Part shown: one piece after another, positions 18,969 through 27,158 of the stretch
Layout of the letters: every line of letters begins with the position of its first letter
Numbering within the stretch: position 1 is the first letter of the stretch
Assembly: GCA_964441755.1 (NCBI GenBank)
Contig: CAYTVG010000028.1
Span: 1-38,012, forward strand
Direction of reading: 5' to 3'
DNA: 38,012 bases
DNA from: JAUMBM01 sp964441755
GTDB lineage: Bacteria; Bacteroidota; Bacteroidia; Chitinophagales; Saprospiraceae
The notes under the pieces: model-generated
What the model was told of the DNA's origin: nothing
The model's database searches: none
What the model saw: only the letters and a program-made list of their open reading frames with translations
Position numbers and translations under genes: made by a program

Positions 18969-19393
18969 ATTTGTGGTTGAATGGTCGCTTCGCGTTTATA
19001 ATAATCATATACATAGTTGAATCTGCCGTTGGTACTGCGTACCACGATATCCAGTTCAATCAGCACCTTGCCTTCCCAAATCATGGCTGGTTCGCTCAGG
19101 ATATTTATGTTTTGCAGGTTTACACGAGGCTCGTAATAAAGAATGGCGCTGCTGATCAAATCTTTGATATACGTGATGATTCCGGCGTCCACGGGTTCGA
19201 ACAGTAAGTCATCGAGCGCGCAGCCGTAATCCGGCCTCATAACGCGTTCACCGGGACGGGTGCGGAGCAGAATAGTGAGGCTTTGTTCAATATCCTGCAC
19301 TTCGGAAGCCATGTTTACGGTGGACTGTTCGTAATCGAACGTAATCGGGAAAGCCCAACCGGTTCCGAGAAATGATTTTTTTTGACCTGTCAT
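18965..19393 (-). CDS. Baseplate wedge protein, gp25-like (Afp9)
   Basis: A 142-residue protein of the T4 gp25/Afp9/TssE lysozyme-like baseplate family. It has the classic pattern: an early FLGTGWAFPITFD, the helix VQDIEQSLTILLRTRPGERVMRPDYGCAL and the downstream DDLLFEPVD, followed by YEPRVNLQNINI. The R-x-GER-xxxPxYG motif is the hallmark of the family, which joins the central spike hub to the wedges and nucleates the sheath. The length is normal. Its stop overlaps the start of the wedge gene by 4 bp (ATGA), and it lies 55 bp after the PAAR gene. Confidence 0.95.
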   Translation of the reverse strand: MTGQKKSFLGTGWAFPITFDYEQSTVNMASEVQDIEQSLTILLRTRPGERVMRPDYGCALDDLLFEPVDAGIITYIKDLISSAILYYEPRVNLQNINILSEPAMIWEGKVLIELDIVVRSTNGRFNYVYDYYKREATIQPQI

Positions 19394-19448
19394 AAGTTGA
19401 TTGACGTTCAGGTTACAGTATTGTAGATGGGGTGCAATTAAGCCATCA

Positions 19449-19733
19449 TCAGCCGATCAAAACAGTGGGGCATCCTGCTGTAATTTGTCCGCCATGCGCC
19501 GTGGTATCGCCCATACGGGCGGCGGGTTTCCCTCCGATAAAAACCGTTTGGGAGCCCATCACGATGGAATCCGGCGGGCCTGTACAGGTGCATAAGTTAC
19601 CCAAGGTTGCTGCGGGCATGCCACCGATCATCACGGTGGGCGTACCGGGCGGCATTACGGGGCCGCCCACATGCGCTGCGGCATCAACCAGGGGGCAGAT
19701 ATGCATATCACCGACTCTTGCTGCTAAGGGCAT
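19449..19733 (-). CDS. PAAR-domain spike tip (Afp10)
   Basis: A 94-residue PAAR protein. It begins MPLAARVGDMHICPL and shows the repeated PTVMIGGMPAA and TVFIGGKPAARMGD elements that give the family its name, and ends with GCPTVLIG. His11, His21, His80 and Cys88 are candidates for the metal site at the sharp tip; Cys13, Cys48 and Cys50 are also present. PAAR proteins cap the VgrG-like trimer and pierce the target envelope. No extension domain is fused to it, so it is unlikely to carry a toxin itself. It directly follows the spike gene (24 bp). Confidence 0.96.
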   Translation of the reverse strand: MPLAARVGDMHICPLVDAAAHVGGPVMPPGTPTVMIGGMPAATLGNLCTCTGPPDSIVMGSQTVFIGGKPAARMGDTTAHGGQITAGCPTVLIG

Positions 19734-19757
19734 GGTATTCGGTTTGTCAATAGAACA

Positions 19758-21578
19758 TTAATTGATTCGAACGAAGGTTCCTTTGATGACCATATCGGCT
19801 GTGGCCTGCAGTTGAGCTTGTCCCTGCGATTCAGCCTTGTAGGTAGCCTGCGCTTTTTGCTGAATATTGGTTCCTTCCATTTTTACATCCTTTGCGGCCT
19901 TCAGCGTCAGGTCTTTGGAAGATTCGATTACAATGCCGTTTTTATCCATCACGATTTTGTTCTTATGTTGGTCTTCCAGTAGAATCTTGTCGGATTTTTC
20001 GTCAATGGTCACCTTTTTCCCTTTGGGCGTTTCGATCACGATGCTTTTTTCGTCGTCATTGAACACCATCTTCATATTACTCCTGGTGACCCAGCCTTTT
20101 TCGTGATTTTTGTCGTCAGCCGGTATCGGAGCAGGATTTTTGCTGCTGTGCAAACATCCCAGTACCACAGCCTGGCGGGGATCGTCGTTAAAAAAGCCTA
20201 CTACCACTTCGTCGCCGATTTCCGGGCGCCACACGGCGCCCCGATTATTCCCCGCATCTTGCGCAGCCAGGCGCGTCCAGAGACCATCACCTTGGGGATT
20301 AACCATGGGAAGTCGTACCTGAATTCGAAATTCGGTATCAGAGGGGCTGCCATTTATCTGGGTGACGATGCCGATTTGAAGGCCGTGTATGGCAGGCAGG
20401 AGACTGCTTGCCGGTTGGTCGGTCACGTCTTCAAATTCCTGAGCGAACCACCGTTGCGAGAGCCCGAACTGTGCGTGGGTGTACCACATGCCGTCGCCGA
20501 TTTCATGCACAACGGCTGTGACGAACACTTTTCCGCTGTGTCTTTTCCCAACACCTTGCAAGCTGATGCAATCGCCGGGTTTGATATCGGCCACACCGTC
20601 AAATTTCACGCGCCCCCTATTTTTGGCAAGTTCGCTTTTGGTCATTTGGGCGGCGGCCCAGGCTTGGGCTTCTTCGCCTGAAAAGGCGCCGATGTGTTGT
20701 AACGGGAGAGATTCCAACCCTAATACGCGGGAATAATCCGTATTAGGCGCCAAACCGGGGACATTCAGCCCTAGCGCGCCGGCTGCGCCGTTCAGTAAAC
20801 TACTTCCCGGCATCGTGAAACGGCTCAATCCACCGCCGGGCGTTGATTTTCGAATTTCCTGATTGGCCGGATCCCAGGTCGAGGACTCGGCGGTCGGATA
20901 CTGATCGCGAGCGTCCATTTCCGCTTCAAACTCATAAATACTGGTACCATAGTTCAATGGGAACTTGGGCGCCTGATTGAAGTCAGGTTTTTTTACCGTC
21001 ACTTTGCCATCGTCCGTGAATACCAACATCCCGTTCGCCTCGGCGCGCGTAACCAAAAAATCCCAATCTGTTGCATAATACTGCACCATTTCCTTGTGCG
21101 TCACAGCAGTGGATTGTACATCAGGCTGTACCTTCGAACGAAGGATGCTTTCTATTATATCACTGTCTTTCTGATTGAAAAAGTACTTGTTTTTTCGGCC
21201 TGCCGTGAGTTTTATGGCTTCGTCTTTACATTCTATTTCGATAAACGAGCGACCGTTTTGCTCGATCTTCAAAGTATGTCTGATTAGAATTCCTTTGAAA
21301 ACGGTTTTGTTCTGCCCATGGTAACCAGCCTGAATTTCTACTCTTTGGCCTGGAGAAAACAAGTCGGTATCGCTAGCGGAGAATTCTTGTTTGGCAACGT
21401 CGCCGTCCAAAATTGTAAGTATGGCAAATGGAATTCTGTTAGCGATACGGGAAACCGTAACACGTTTCAGCGGCACAGTATCTGGTATCAGACTATCATT
21501 GATTTTGACAATGAAGGTAACCAAATCTGATTGCTGCGGCAACGGGGGTAGTAACTGGCTTGGATTCAGATCAATCAT
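19758..21578 (-). CDS. VgrG-like central spike protein (Afp8)
   Basis: A 606-residue spike protein. Residues 1-370 form the gp27-like hub, including LFSPGQRVEIQAGYHG, FIEIECKDEAIKLTAGRKN and YYATDWDFLVTRAEANGMLVF, which are typical of the VgrG/gpD fold. Around 400-480 there is the gp5-like OB domain, with RIQVRLPMVNPQGDGLWTRLA and GDEVVVGFFNDDPRQAVVLG. The C-terminal 110 residues repeat polar beta strands (for example KGKKVTIDEKSDKILLED), as in the needle beta-helix that carries the PAAR tip. It is 4 bp from the LysM gene upstream and 24 bp from PAAR downstream. The trimer would form the tube-end puncturing device. Confidence 0.95.
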   Translation of the reverse strand: MIDLNPSQLLPPLPQQSDLVTFIVKINDSLIPDTVPLKRVTVSRIANRIPFAILTILDGDVAKQEFSASDTDLFSPGQRVEIQAGYHGQNKTVFKGILIRHTLKIEQNGRSFIEIECKDEAIKLTAGRKNKYFFNQKDSDIIESILRSKVQPDVQSTAVTHKEMVQYYATDWDFLVTRAEANGMLVFTDDGKVTVKKPDFNQAPKFPLNYGTSIYEFEAEMDARDQYPTAESSTWDPANQEIRKSTPGGGLSRFTMPGSSLLNGAAGALGLNVPGLAPNTDYSRVLGLESLPLQHIGAFSGEEAQAWAAAQMTKSELAKNRGRVKFDGVADIKPGDCISLQGVGKRHSGKVFVTAVVHEIGDGMWYTHAQFGLSQRWFAQEFEDVTDQPASSLLPAIHGLQIGIVTQINGSPSDTEFRIQVRLPMVNPQGDGLWTRLAAQDAGNNRGAVWRPEIGDEVVVGFFNDDPRQAVVLGCLHSSKNPAPIPADDKNHEKGWVTRSNMKMVFNDDEKSIVIETPKGKKVTIDEKSDKILLEDQHKNKIVMDKNGIVIESSKDLTLKAAKDVKMEGTNIQQKAQATYKAESQGQAQLQATADMVIKGTFVRIN

Positions 21579-21583
21579 GTAAA

Positions 21584-22366
21584 CTACTTTTCAATTGGCG
21601 GAAAAATAAGTTCCCCTCCCGGAGATAATTTCCTAAAACTGGTCATCTGATTTGCGGCAGCCACATCAAGATAATACCTTGGATTTTCATAAATCTGATG
21701 ACAAATCAAATCAAGTCTGTCATTTTCCTTTACTGTTCGTATTTGCGTGAGATCGGATGAGTGTAAATCCATCTCCAGAGTAAGGTTTTTCTGATTTTTG
21801 TGTTCAATGAATTCCAGTGAAACAACAGCCCGAAGCGGGGTGCCATTGGGCCTGAAAAGCGTGTGCTTTACATTCATCGTCACCGCTTTCCCCTTGAAAA
21901 TCTGGGTTCCCCAGATGATAAACAAGCTGTTAGGTTGATGAACTTTACCGTCGAACAGGATGATTTTTTCAAGAAACTGGATATCTGCCAAAACCTCCCT
22001 GATCTGGCCGCTTGCGCCGGTACCATCTATGAGAAGATCGAAACTGAGGGATGGTGCAGGCACACGATCAAAATTTTGTTGCTCACCTTTGCTACCTTGC
22101 TTGCTATTACTCTCATAATGTACCTTGGTTTTTTGTTGCCAGTTTTCCGGGTTAAACATGGCGATATAAGGCGGCCCGGCAGGTGTAGGCACTGTATTAA
22201 AATCTCTTACCGGGATAATTATCAACTTACCCGGTACCGGAACCAGGTTCATCAAAAATCCCAAGCTGTTGCCGATTGAGTTGGATAAAACCCCAGCAAT
22301 ACCGCCGGCTGCGTTCCCAACCTGTGTAGTTCCGCTGTTTAATGTATTTGTGATCTGAGAAATCAT
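21584..22366 (-). CDS. LysM-domain tube initiation protein (Afp7-like)
   Basis: A 260-residue protein. The central part (IAMFNPENWQQKTKVHYE, LSFDLLIDGTGA, LFIIWGTQIFKGKAVTMNVKHTLFRPNGTPLRA) matches the Afp7/gp53-like proteins that join the spike hub to the first tube ring. The last 50 residues are a LysM-like module (TVKENDRLDLICHQIYENP to LSPGGELIFPP). The first 45 residues are Gly/Ala/Ser-rich and may be flexible. In phage and eCIS baseplates this LysM domain binds other baseplate subunits rather than peptidoglycan, so the likely site is the baseplate interior. It is packed 6 bp after the small DUF5908-like gene and 5 bp before the spike gene. Confidence 0.9.
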   Translation of the reverse strand: MISQITNTLNSGTTQVGNAAGGIAGVLSNSIGNSLGFLMNLVPVPGKLIIIPVRDFNTVPTPAGPPYIAMFNPENWQQKTKVHYESNSKQGSKGEQQNFDRVPAPSLSFDLLIDGTGASGQIREVLADIQFLEKIILFDGKVHQPNSLFIIWGTQIFKGKAVTMNVKHTLFRPNGTPLRAVVSLEFIEHKNQKNLTLEMDLHSSDLTQIRTVKENDRLDLICHQIYENPRYYLDVAAANQMTSFRKLSPGGELIFPPIEK

Positions 22367-22372
22367 GGTGAA

Positions 22373-22546
22373 TTATCGTTCGTTTTTTCTTTTTAAATGA
22401 TCCATTACCTCTTTAACCGCTTTTTCAACCAGCTCAAGAGCTGACTCATTACCAAGAGAACCAGCTGACTCAGACGTACTTTTGGAAGAGTCGGCTGCGT
22501 CAGATATTGTCGCCTTGATCACCAATTCATTAATTTCTACAGGCAT
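22373..22546 (-). CDS. Small eCIS protein, DUF5908 type (Afp6-like position)
   Basis: A 57-residue gene between the second tube gene and the LysM gene. It begins MPVEINELVIKATISD, the start typical of DUF5908 proteins, which occur at exactly this position in many eCIS operons. A Ser-rich middle (SKSTSESAGS) is followed by a charged helix (ELVEKAVKEVMDHLKRKNER). It overlaps nothing: 3 bp separate its ATG from the tube stop and 6 bp its stop from the next ATG. The function of the family is not established; the position suggests a small tube or baseplate accessory. Confidence 0.85.
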   Translation of the reverse strand: MPVEINELVIKATISDAADSSKSTSESAGSLGNESALELVEKAVKEVMDHLKRKNER

Positions 22547-22549
22547 ATC

Positions 22550-23005
22550 CTATCCATTGATGATGGTAAAATATTGATAGTACAATTCCATTGTTTCCAC
22601 CAGAATCCTGCTTTCCTGTGCATTAAAATCGGCAACAGACCATTTTTGCGGCCAGGCATTTACGCACTTATAGGCCTGAAGCGGTTCCCGCTGCTCATTC
22701 AGCAACGTAACAATGACCGTCGCCGGTTTGATGTCCAGGTTGATCATAGCATCATTAGCCCAAGAGATGATGCCCGAATCGAGAAAAAGTCCCCGTTTCA
22801 GCACCAGGTTGGGATATTGCGCCCTTGTCGGCAACTTGAAAGCAAAGCGGTTCTCGCCACCCGATTTTACAGCTTCTGTTTCCAACTCGCGAGACAAACC
22901 GCTTACCTCTTGAAAGAACGCATCCTGTTTTTTTACACCCGGAATATCCTGAAATTCCACCCGGAAGTGAAAACTAACGGGTGGATAATAGGTGGATACG
23001 GCCAT
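22550..23005 (-). CDS. eCIS inner tube protein 2 (Afp5/gp19-like)
   Basis: A 151-residue tube protein of the T4 gp19/Hcp-like family. PPVSFHFRVEF, FFQEVSGLSRELETEAV, NLVLKRGLFLDSGIISW and VTLLNEQREPLQAYKCVNAWP are the standard tube motifs (strand, VSGL loop, LKRG turn, NAWP). It resembles the adjacent tube protein clearly but not closely, matching the Afp1/Afp5 pair in which one subunit forms the bulk tube and the other its baseplate end. The genes are 2 bp apart. Which one forms the bulk cannot be told from sequence alone; the position next to the DUF5908 and LysM genes favours the baseplate-proximal role. Confidence 0.93.
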   Translation of the reverse strand: MAVSTYYPPVSFHFRVEFQDIPGVKKQDAFFQEVSGLSRELETEAVKSGGENRFAFKLPTRAQYPNLVLKRGLFLDSGIISWANDAMINLDIKPATVIVTLLNEQREPLQAYKCVNAWPQKWSVADFNAQESRILVETMELYYQYFTIING

Positions 23006-23007
23006 AA

Positions 23008-23439
23008 TTATTCGTATTTCATCATCAAACCTTCGTGTGCCAGTTCCAGGGTTTCGATGGCTACTTCATTGCCGTCGGCCTTCAAATCCGTACTTTGCAC
23101 CTTTACGGGCCAGGCGTTCTTGATTTGCCAGGTGATGACTGGTTCGTGGTTTTCGTTAAGCAATTTGATGGTGAGATCTCGCCGTTCAATTTGGTTCAGT
23201 TTTACGGTGTTCCACCATTCGTAAAACTGGTTATCGCCTTTAAAGGAACCCCGTTTGAGGGTAATATTGCTGAATTTTTGCATGCCCGGCATCTTGATTT
23301 TGTGGTACTCCGGGCTGGCGCCTTCGCGGTACTCGATCACGTCGGTCTGGACGTCTATACCGCTCACTTCGGTAAAGCCGATGCGACTGCCGCCCCATTC
23401 GACTATGAAGTGAAACTTGGGAAGAGGATATTCTGCCAT
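23008..23439 (-). CDS. eCIS inner tube protein 1 (Afp1/gp19-like)
   Basis: A 143-residue tube protein of the phage tail tube family. It shows KFHFIVEWGGSRIGFTEVSGI, the NITLKRGSFKGDNQFYEWW segment and LLNENHEPVITWQIKNAWP. It has no signal peptide, as expected for a cytoplasmically assembled particle. It lies 58 bp after the sheath gene and is followed at once by its paralogue, so the tube and sheath genes are adjacent and likely co-regulated. It probably polymerises into the hollow tube through which the cargo travels. Confidence 0.94.
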   Translation of the reverse strand: MAEYPLPKFHFIVEWGGSRIGFTEVSGIDVQTDVIEYREGASPEYHKIKMPGMQKFSNITLKRGSFKGDNQFYEWWNTVKLNQIERRDLTIKLLNENHEPVITWQIKNAWPVKVQSTDLKADGNEVAIETLELAHEGLMMKYE

Positions 23440-23497
23440 GATTTAGTAAATTGCTTGATGTGAATAAAAATATGGTTAACGAAAAAGAAACCGAATT

Positions 23498-24949
23498 TTA
23501 GGCCTCGGGCAGCTTATGCATAAAGCGCAAGACGATAAATTCGGCGGGTCGAACGACTGCCATGCCGATTTCGACGATCAGGCGGCCGTTGAGTATGTCG
23601 TCGGCCGACATGGTTTGGCCAAGGCCCACGCGGACGAAGAATGCTTGTTCGGGTTTTGCGCCCTGAAGCGCCCCGGCACGCCATTGCAGTATCAGGAAAT
23701 TTTCGATCATGGCACGGACGCTGACCCAGGTATTGGCGTCGTTGGGCTCAAATACGAACCGATAAGAGGCCTTTTTGACAGATTCTTCTACAAAATTGAA
23801 AAAGCGGCGGACATTGATGTAGCGCCATTCGTTGTCGTTGCCGTCGAGGGTACGAGCGCCCCAGACCAAGGTACCGCGACCGGTAAGCGTGCGAATAGCA
23901 TTGACCGATTTGCCGGCGGTGGGATGAACATTCATGTACCCTTGTTTTTCATCGTCGATTTTTACAGCGGGCCCCACAATTGAGGCAACACCCACATTTG
24001 CGGGCGCTTTATGCACGCCTCGGCTTGCGTCAACTTGAACATAAATACCCGCAATTGCCGGACTTGGCGGCATGATCAGTCCAACTTGGGTCAGAATATT
24101 TCTAAGTTGCTGATAAAACAGGTTATCTGTGTTTTTGAGCGTATTCAAAGCTACAGTAGGTAAGAGTGTTTCATTTCCGTCCGGATCTACCTTTTTTCTG
24201 TTTACATTAATTCCTGTTTCGGGCATCTTTAGCAGATAATCCACAGTCGTGTTCAGGTATGGATAGTAAGCAGCGCCATATTTACGGTTGTTGTCGAAGG
24301 ATGCCGCATTGTTTCTGAAACTATCGATATCCGTGATAATATTCGTATTATCAATAGTCTGTTTCACATCAATCAGCACAAACCGATCCTGCAACTTGCC
24401 GGCTTGGTCAAGAGCTGCCTGATAAGTGGCAAAGTAGTCGGGATCACCTAAATTTACCGCCTCCGGTATCACGATCAGCGTTGGCTCGTCTTCATTAGCG
24501 AGCGCCTCCAAGCCACGGGTGTAATCCGAAGCAGTAAATACCTGACCATTGGCACTGTATGGTCCTATAGAAATAATGTAGCATGTCCCTCCGCCGTTGG
24601 CAAAATACAAGGAGAGAGCGTAATACATGATATGTTTGGAGCGCTTGGATTCATCCATTACCGGCACCGGAATTTCCGTACGCACCACATTACCGGCTCT
24701 ATCGGTATAATCGATGATTTTCAAGACTAAGCCATCGTCTTCAGGTTGTGCGACACCAAAAATTTCCTCGTACTCGCGCAGACTGGAGATCCGAACCGGA
24801 ACCGGTGGAACGGTGGGGGTCGTTTTTGATTTTTCGGTGTACCCGATAAAAGCCGGAATAGCAGTTTCCACGCCGACAACCGACGGTGGTAAAAGTGAGA
24901 CCTCGTCGATGTAGACACCGGGGGTCTTGAGCGTACTTAGATTAAGCAT
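23498..24949 (-). CDS. Contractile tail sheath protein (Afp2-4-like)
   Basis: A 483-residue sheath protein. It opens with LKTPGVYIDEVSLLPPSVVGVETAIPAFIGYTE, the classic phage/eCIS sheath N-terminus, and ends with the conserved C-terminal domain: ARTLDGNDNEWRYINVRRFFNFVEESV, then FEPNDANTWVSVRAMIENFL and FFVRVGLGQTMSADDILNGRL. The RR.. and WR..N motifs are the standard inter-subunit strand region. Only one sheath gene is present, unlike the three in Afp and PVC. It follows the uncharacterised 261-residue gene after 41 bp. Confidence 0.96.
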   Translation of the reverse strand: MLNLSTLKTPGVYIDEVSLLPPSVVGVETAIPAFIGYTEKSKTTPTVPPVPVRISSLREYEEIFGVAQPEDDGLVLKIIDYTDRAGNVVRTEIPVPVMDESKRSKHIMYYALSLYFANGGGTCYIISIGPYSANGQVFTASDYTRGLEALANEDEPTLIVIPEAVNLGDPDYFATYQAALDQAGKLQDRFVLIDVKQTIDNTNIITDIDSFRNNAASFDNNRKYGAAYYPYLNTTVDYLLKMPETGINVNRKKVDPDGNETLLPTVALNTLKNTDNLFYQQLRNILTQVGLIMPPSPAIAGIYVQVDASRGVHKAPANVGVASIVGPAVKIDDEKQGYMNVHPTAGKSVNAIRTLTGRGTLVWGARTLDGNDNEWRYINVRRFFNFVEESVKKASYRFVFEPNDANTWVSVRAMIENFLILQWRAGALQGAKPEQAFFVRVGLGQTMSADDILNGRLIVEIGMAVVRPAEFIVLRFMHKLPEA

Positions 24950-24990
24950 GGCAAATTTTATTTAATTTTAAATTTGGTCACAATTAATTT

Positions 24991-25776
24991 TCAAACCTTT
25001 TCAAACAATAATTTGTAACGTTGATAGGGTTCCCAGCCGGTATTACCGGTTGGTTTGAAAATACGGATAATCCCTAGTAAATCGTTTGGCATTGAGTCAG
25101 ACGTTAGATAGAGGATCTCTTTTTGTGTACCTGGTTTATACTCGAGCGTATAGCCGTTTTCAGGCAGATTGATCACGACGGATTTTGTCAACGAATTAAT
25201 TGTGCATGTTTTTGGCAGCGAGCGCGGCGCCAGCGGTGTAAGAACCAATTCGGTCACACCGGCCGGGGCGTTTTGCAGATCGAACGGGCGGGGGGCTCTT
25301 GAGGCAAGTTGAGGCTCGTCCACGACACCATCTGCCAAATTAAGTTCGTCGCTACCTGCCTCCGGCGTGGGATCGCGGTTGTCAAAATATAAAAGCCTGG
25401 ATCGGCCGGAAAACCCGGGCAGGTTGTTGTTGGGAATCAAATCAGGTATAGATTCGAGGACATAAGGTTTTGTCTCGTTCAATATCGCCGGATTGTTCAA
25501 ACGCAGTAAAAACGTCAAACCTTCCTCCGGTGCAGGGATACAACGCAGCCGTGTCGTGCCATCCGGTTCAAATAATTTTTCGCCGTATATCGTACAGGAG
25601 CCGGTTTTTTGTTTGAAAATCCAACCCATGTTGCGCAACCGCGCGGCTGTTGTGGAGGAGGGCTCCAGGGAAAAGTCGGGCGCTTTCCGCGGCGCCTCCC
25701 CTGTATCAGGATCGGGGTTGGCGTATCGCGTATGATACGCTGAAATCGAAAACAACGGATCGTAGCGCCAGTGCAT
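24991..25776 (-). CDS. eCIS-linked protein of unknown function between cap and sheath
   Basis: A 261-residue soluble protein that I cannot assign to a family. It starts MHWRYDPLFSISAYHTRYANPD, shows IFKQKTGSCTIYGEKLF and ends with NTGWEPYQRYKLLFEKV. It has no signal peptide, membrane segment or coiled coil, and the hydrophobic strand pattern suggests a beta-rich fold. It sits 21 bp after the cap gene and 41 bp before the sheath gene, so it is almost certainly part of the system. A cap-adaptor or sheath-terminator role fits the location and would parallel the cap adaptor described for the Algoriphagus eCIS, but this is inference from position only. Confidence 0.7.
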   Translation of the reverse strand: MHWRYDPLFSISAYHTRYANPDPDTGEAPRKAPDFSLEPSSTTAARLRNMGWIFKQKTGSCTIYGEKLFEPDGTTRLRCIPAPEEGLTFLLRLNNPAILNETKPYVLESIPDLIPNNNLPGFSGRSRLLYFDNRDPTPEAGSDELNLADGVVDEPQLASRAPRPFDLQNAPAGVTELVLTPLAPRSLPKTCTINSLTKSVVINLPENGYTLEYKPGTQKEILYLTSDSMPNDLLGIIRIFKPTGNTGWEPYQRYKLLFEKV

Positions 25777-25797
25777 AGTATTTATATAATTCTATTT

Positions 25798-26391
25798 TTA
25801 ACTACCGGAATTGGTGTCTATTTTAATCTCTTCAATTGGTGAAGCAGGTGAAGTAACATCGCGTTGGACGGGAAGCAGGCGGAGTCTGTACAATACGGAG
25901 GGTACGTACTTGCCCCCCAGCATACCCCACAGGTGATTTAATTGCTCAAAATTGAGTGAATACAAGTCAAGAATAATTTTTTCAATCATGTGCGGGTATT
26001 GATCAGCCGTATTGGCGGTATCTTCCGTAAAAATATACTTACCCTGAAAGTATTCAATTACCTGGTAAATTCGATCCAGTGCGTTTACATAAGTATCAGT
26101 ACAACTGAATAAAAGATATAAATTGATGTAAAGGGTAGGGTTACGTTTTTCAATAACCTCTCCTCTTTGCTGGTCATAACGACGAATGTAAAAGGGTTCG
26201 TTTTTTAACGCTCTTTCTTCTTCTATATTTACCAGGGTCAGCATGACCTTATTCTGATTACCAGAACTTGCGGCATTACTGTCAAGATCAATGCGTGCAA
26301 CGTTCTCCAATACATACATGGAATCCTCGGCATTATTATTCAGCTCCCGGTTGAGCTCCTTTGCTAGGTACTGCAATGATGGCTTGATCAT
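25798..26391 (-). CDS. Tail terminator/cap protein (Afp16/Pvc16-like, DUF4255)
   Basis: A 197-residue member of the Pvc16 N-terminal/DUF4255 family, the cap that terminates the sheath-tube in Afp and PVC. Supporting motifs are the N-terminal ALENVARID-like helix (here VLENVARIDLDS), VMLTLVNIEEERALKN, RRNPTLYINLYLLFS-like text (EKRNPTLYINLYLLF) and LNFEQLNHLWGMLGGKYVPSVLYRLRLL, which form the usual C-terminal core. In Afp the cap gene is last; here it is the first structural gene, an order often seen in Bacteroidota. The 84 bp upstream could hold a promoter, but I see no clear box. Confidence 0.92.
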   Translation of the reverse strand: MIKPSLQYLAKELNRELNNNAEDSMYVLENVARIDLDSNAASSGNQNKVMLTLVNIEEERALKNEPFYIRRYDQQRGEVIEKRNPTLYINLYLLFSCTDTYVNALDRIYQVIEYFQGKYIFTEDTANTADQYPHMIEKIILDLYSLNFEQLNHLWGMLGGKYVPSVLYRLRLLPVQRDVTSPASPIEEIKIDTNSGS

Positions 26392-26474
26392 GTAAAATGG
26401 ATGTTAATTCCTGAAAAGTGACAGTAAATGTAAATCCGGGGCAGATAAACAGGGGTGACTGTAGACATTCAGAA

Positions 26475-26948
26475 TCACCTGCTGAATATCCAGCTATAAT
26501 TCGAATCGTTTCCAGCAGATACAGCACTTATGAAATTTTGATCGCACCTCGTTATACTAAGTGTGGAATTCTGCGTAGAGGGTATCCAGTTTACTACTTG
26601 ACCATATATATTCATATTCGCTATGTTATAGGAGTACGTCAGCACGATGTTGTTGTCAACTATCTGCCACAATCCTGATATTTCCTGCTCAGGGATCATG
26701 TTCCAAGAGTAGATTTTTCCGTTCAGCGTTCCATTTGGAAGGAATTGCAACCTAAACCGCATCTCAGGATTATAGCTGGCCTGAACATTCCAGTAAATAT
26801 TTCCATCTGCTGATGGTTCACACAATATTTCCTGGTAATTTTTAGATAAAAAATATCCGCCATATATTTTCTGAGGATCACCAATGAATGCGTAAATCAA
26901 TACCCAGACTATTACGCCAACTACAAAAGAAACAAGAAATTGCTTCAT
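26475..26948 (-). CDS. Membrane-anchored hypothetical protein at the eCIS 5' side
   Basis: A 157-residue protein with an N-terminal hydrophobic stretch (MKQFLVSFVVGVIVWVLIYAFIG, about residues 4-22) that acts as a signal anchor or uncleaved signal peptide. The rest is polar and beta-rich (FRLQFLPNGTLNGKIYSW, GLWQIVDNNIVLTYSYN), like small lipocalin-like or glycan-facing exported proteins, but I assign no family. The region is AT-rich compared with the structural genes. It is on the same strand as the operon, 83 bp before the cap gene and 210 bp after the DUF1232-like gene. Membership in the system is uncertain. Confidence 0.65.
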   Translation of the reverse strand: MKQFLVSFVVGVIVWVLIYAFIGDPQKIYGGYFLSKNYQEILCEPSADGNIYWNVQASYNPEMRFRLQFLPNGTLNGKIYSWNMIPEQEISGLWQIVDNNIVLTYSYNIANMNIYGQVVNWIPSTQNSTLSITRCDQNFISAVSAGNDSNYSWIFSR

Positions 26949-27158
26949 AACCTGATGTTTGATTTCACGGATGAAATCTTATGGTTAAAGAATAAATGGA
27001 GTAATATTATTAATTTCGTTAGCCACTGTTTTTTCCCGTATTGATTACTAAACCAATGATTTTTTGCGACAATTTGATTTGCACCTCTGTAAAAAGTATG
27101 CAGGACTTTCATGCTACTAGATATCTCAATACCGAGGGTAAAACCAGTGGACAATTGG
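26949..27158 (-). other. 210-bp AT-rich interval with a doubtful short frame
   Basis: The interval separates the membrane-anchored hypothetical from the DUF1232-like gene. A minus-strand frame starts with TTG at 27154, or ATG at 27112 for 55 residues, and its stop overlaps the next ATG as ATGA. The product would end in a hydrophobic LIILLHLFF segment. The non-ATG start and the lack of recognisable similarity leave it unconvincing, though the stop-start overlap is worth recording. No promoter box is visible. Confidence 0.25.

Noticed and set aside
26945..27154. 69-residue minus-strand frame that overlaps the next ATG.
   Set aside because: The start would be TTG, there is no recognisable domain and composition is not gene-like; it is kept only as a note in the interval entry.
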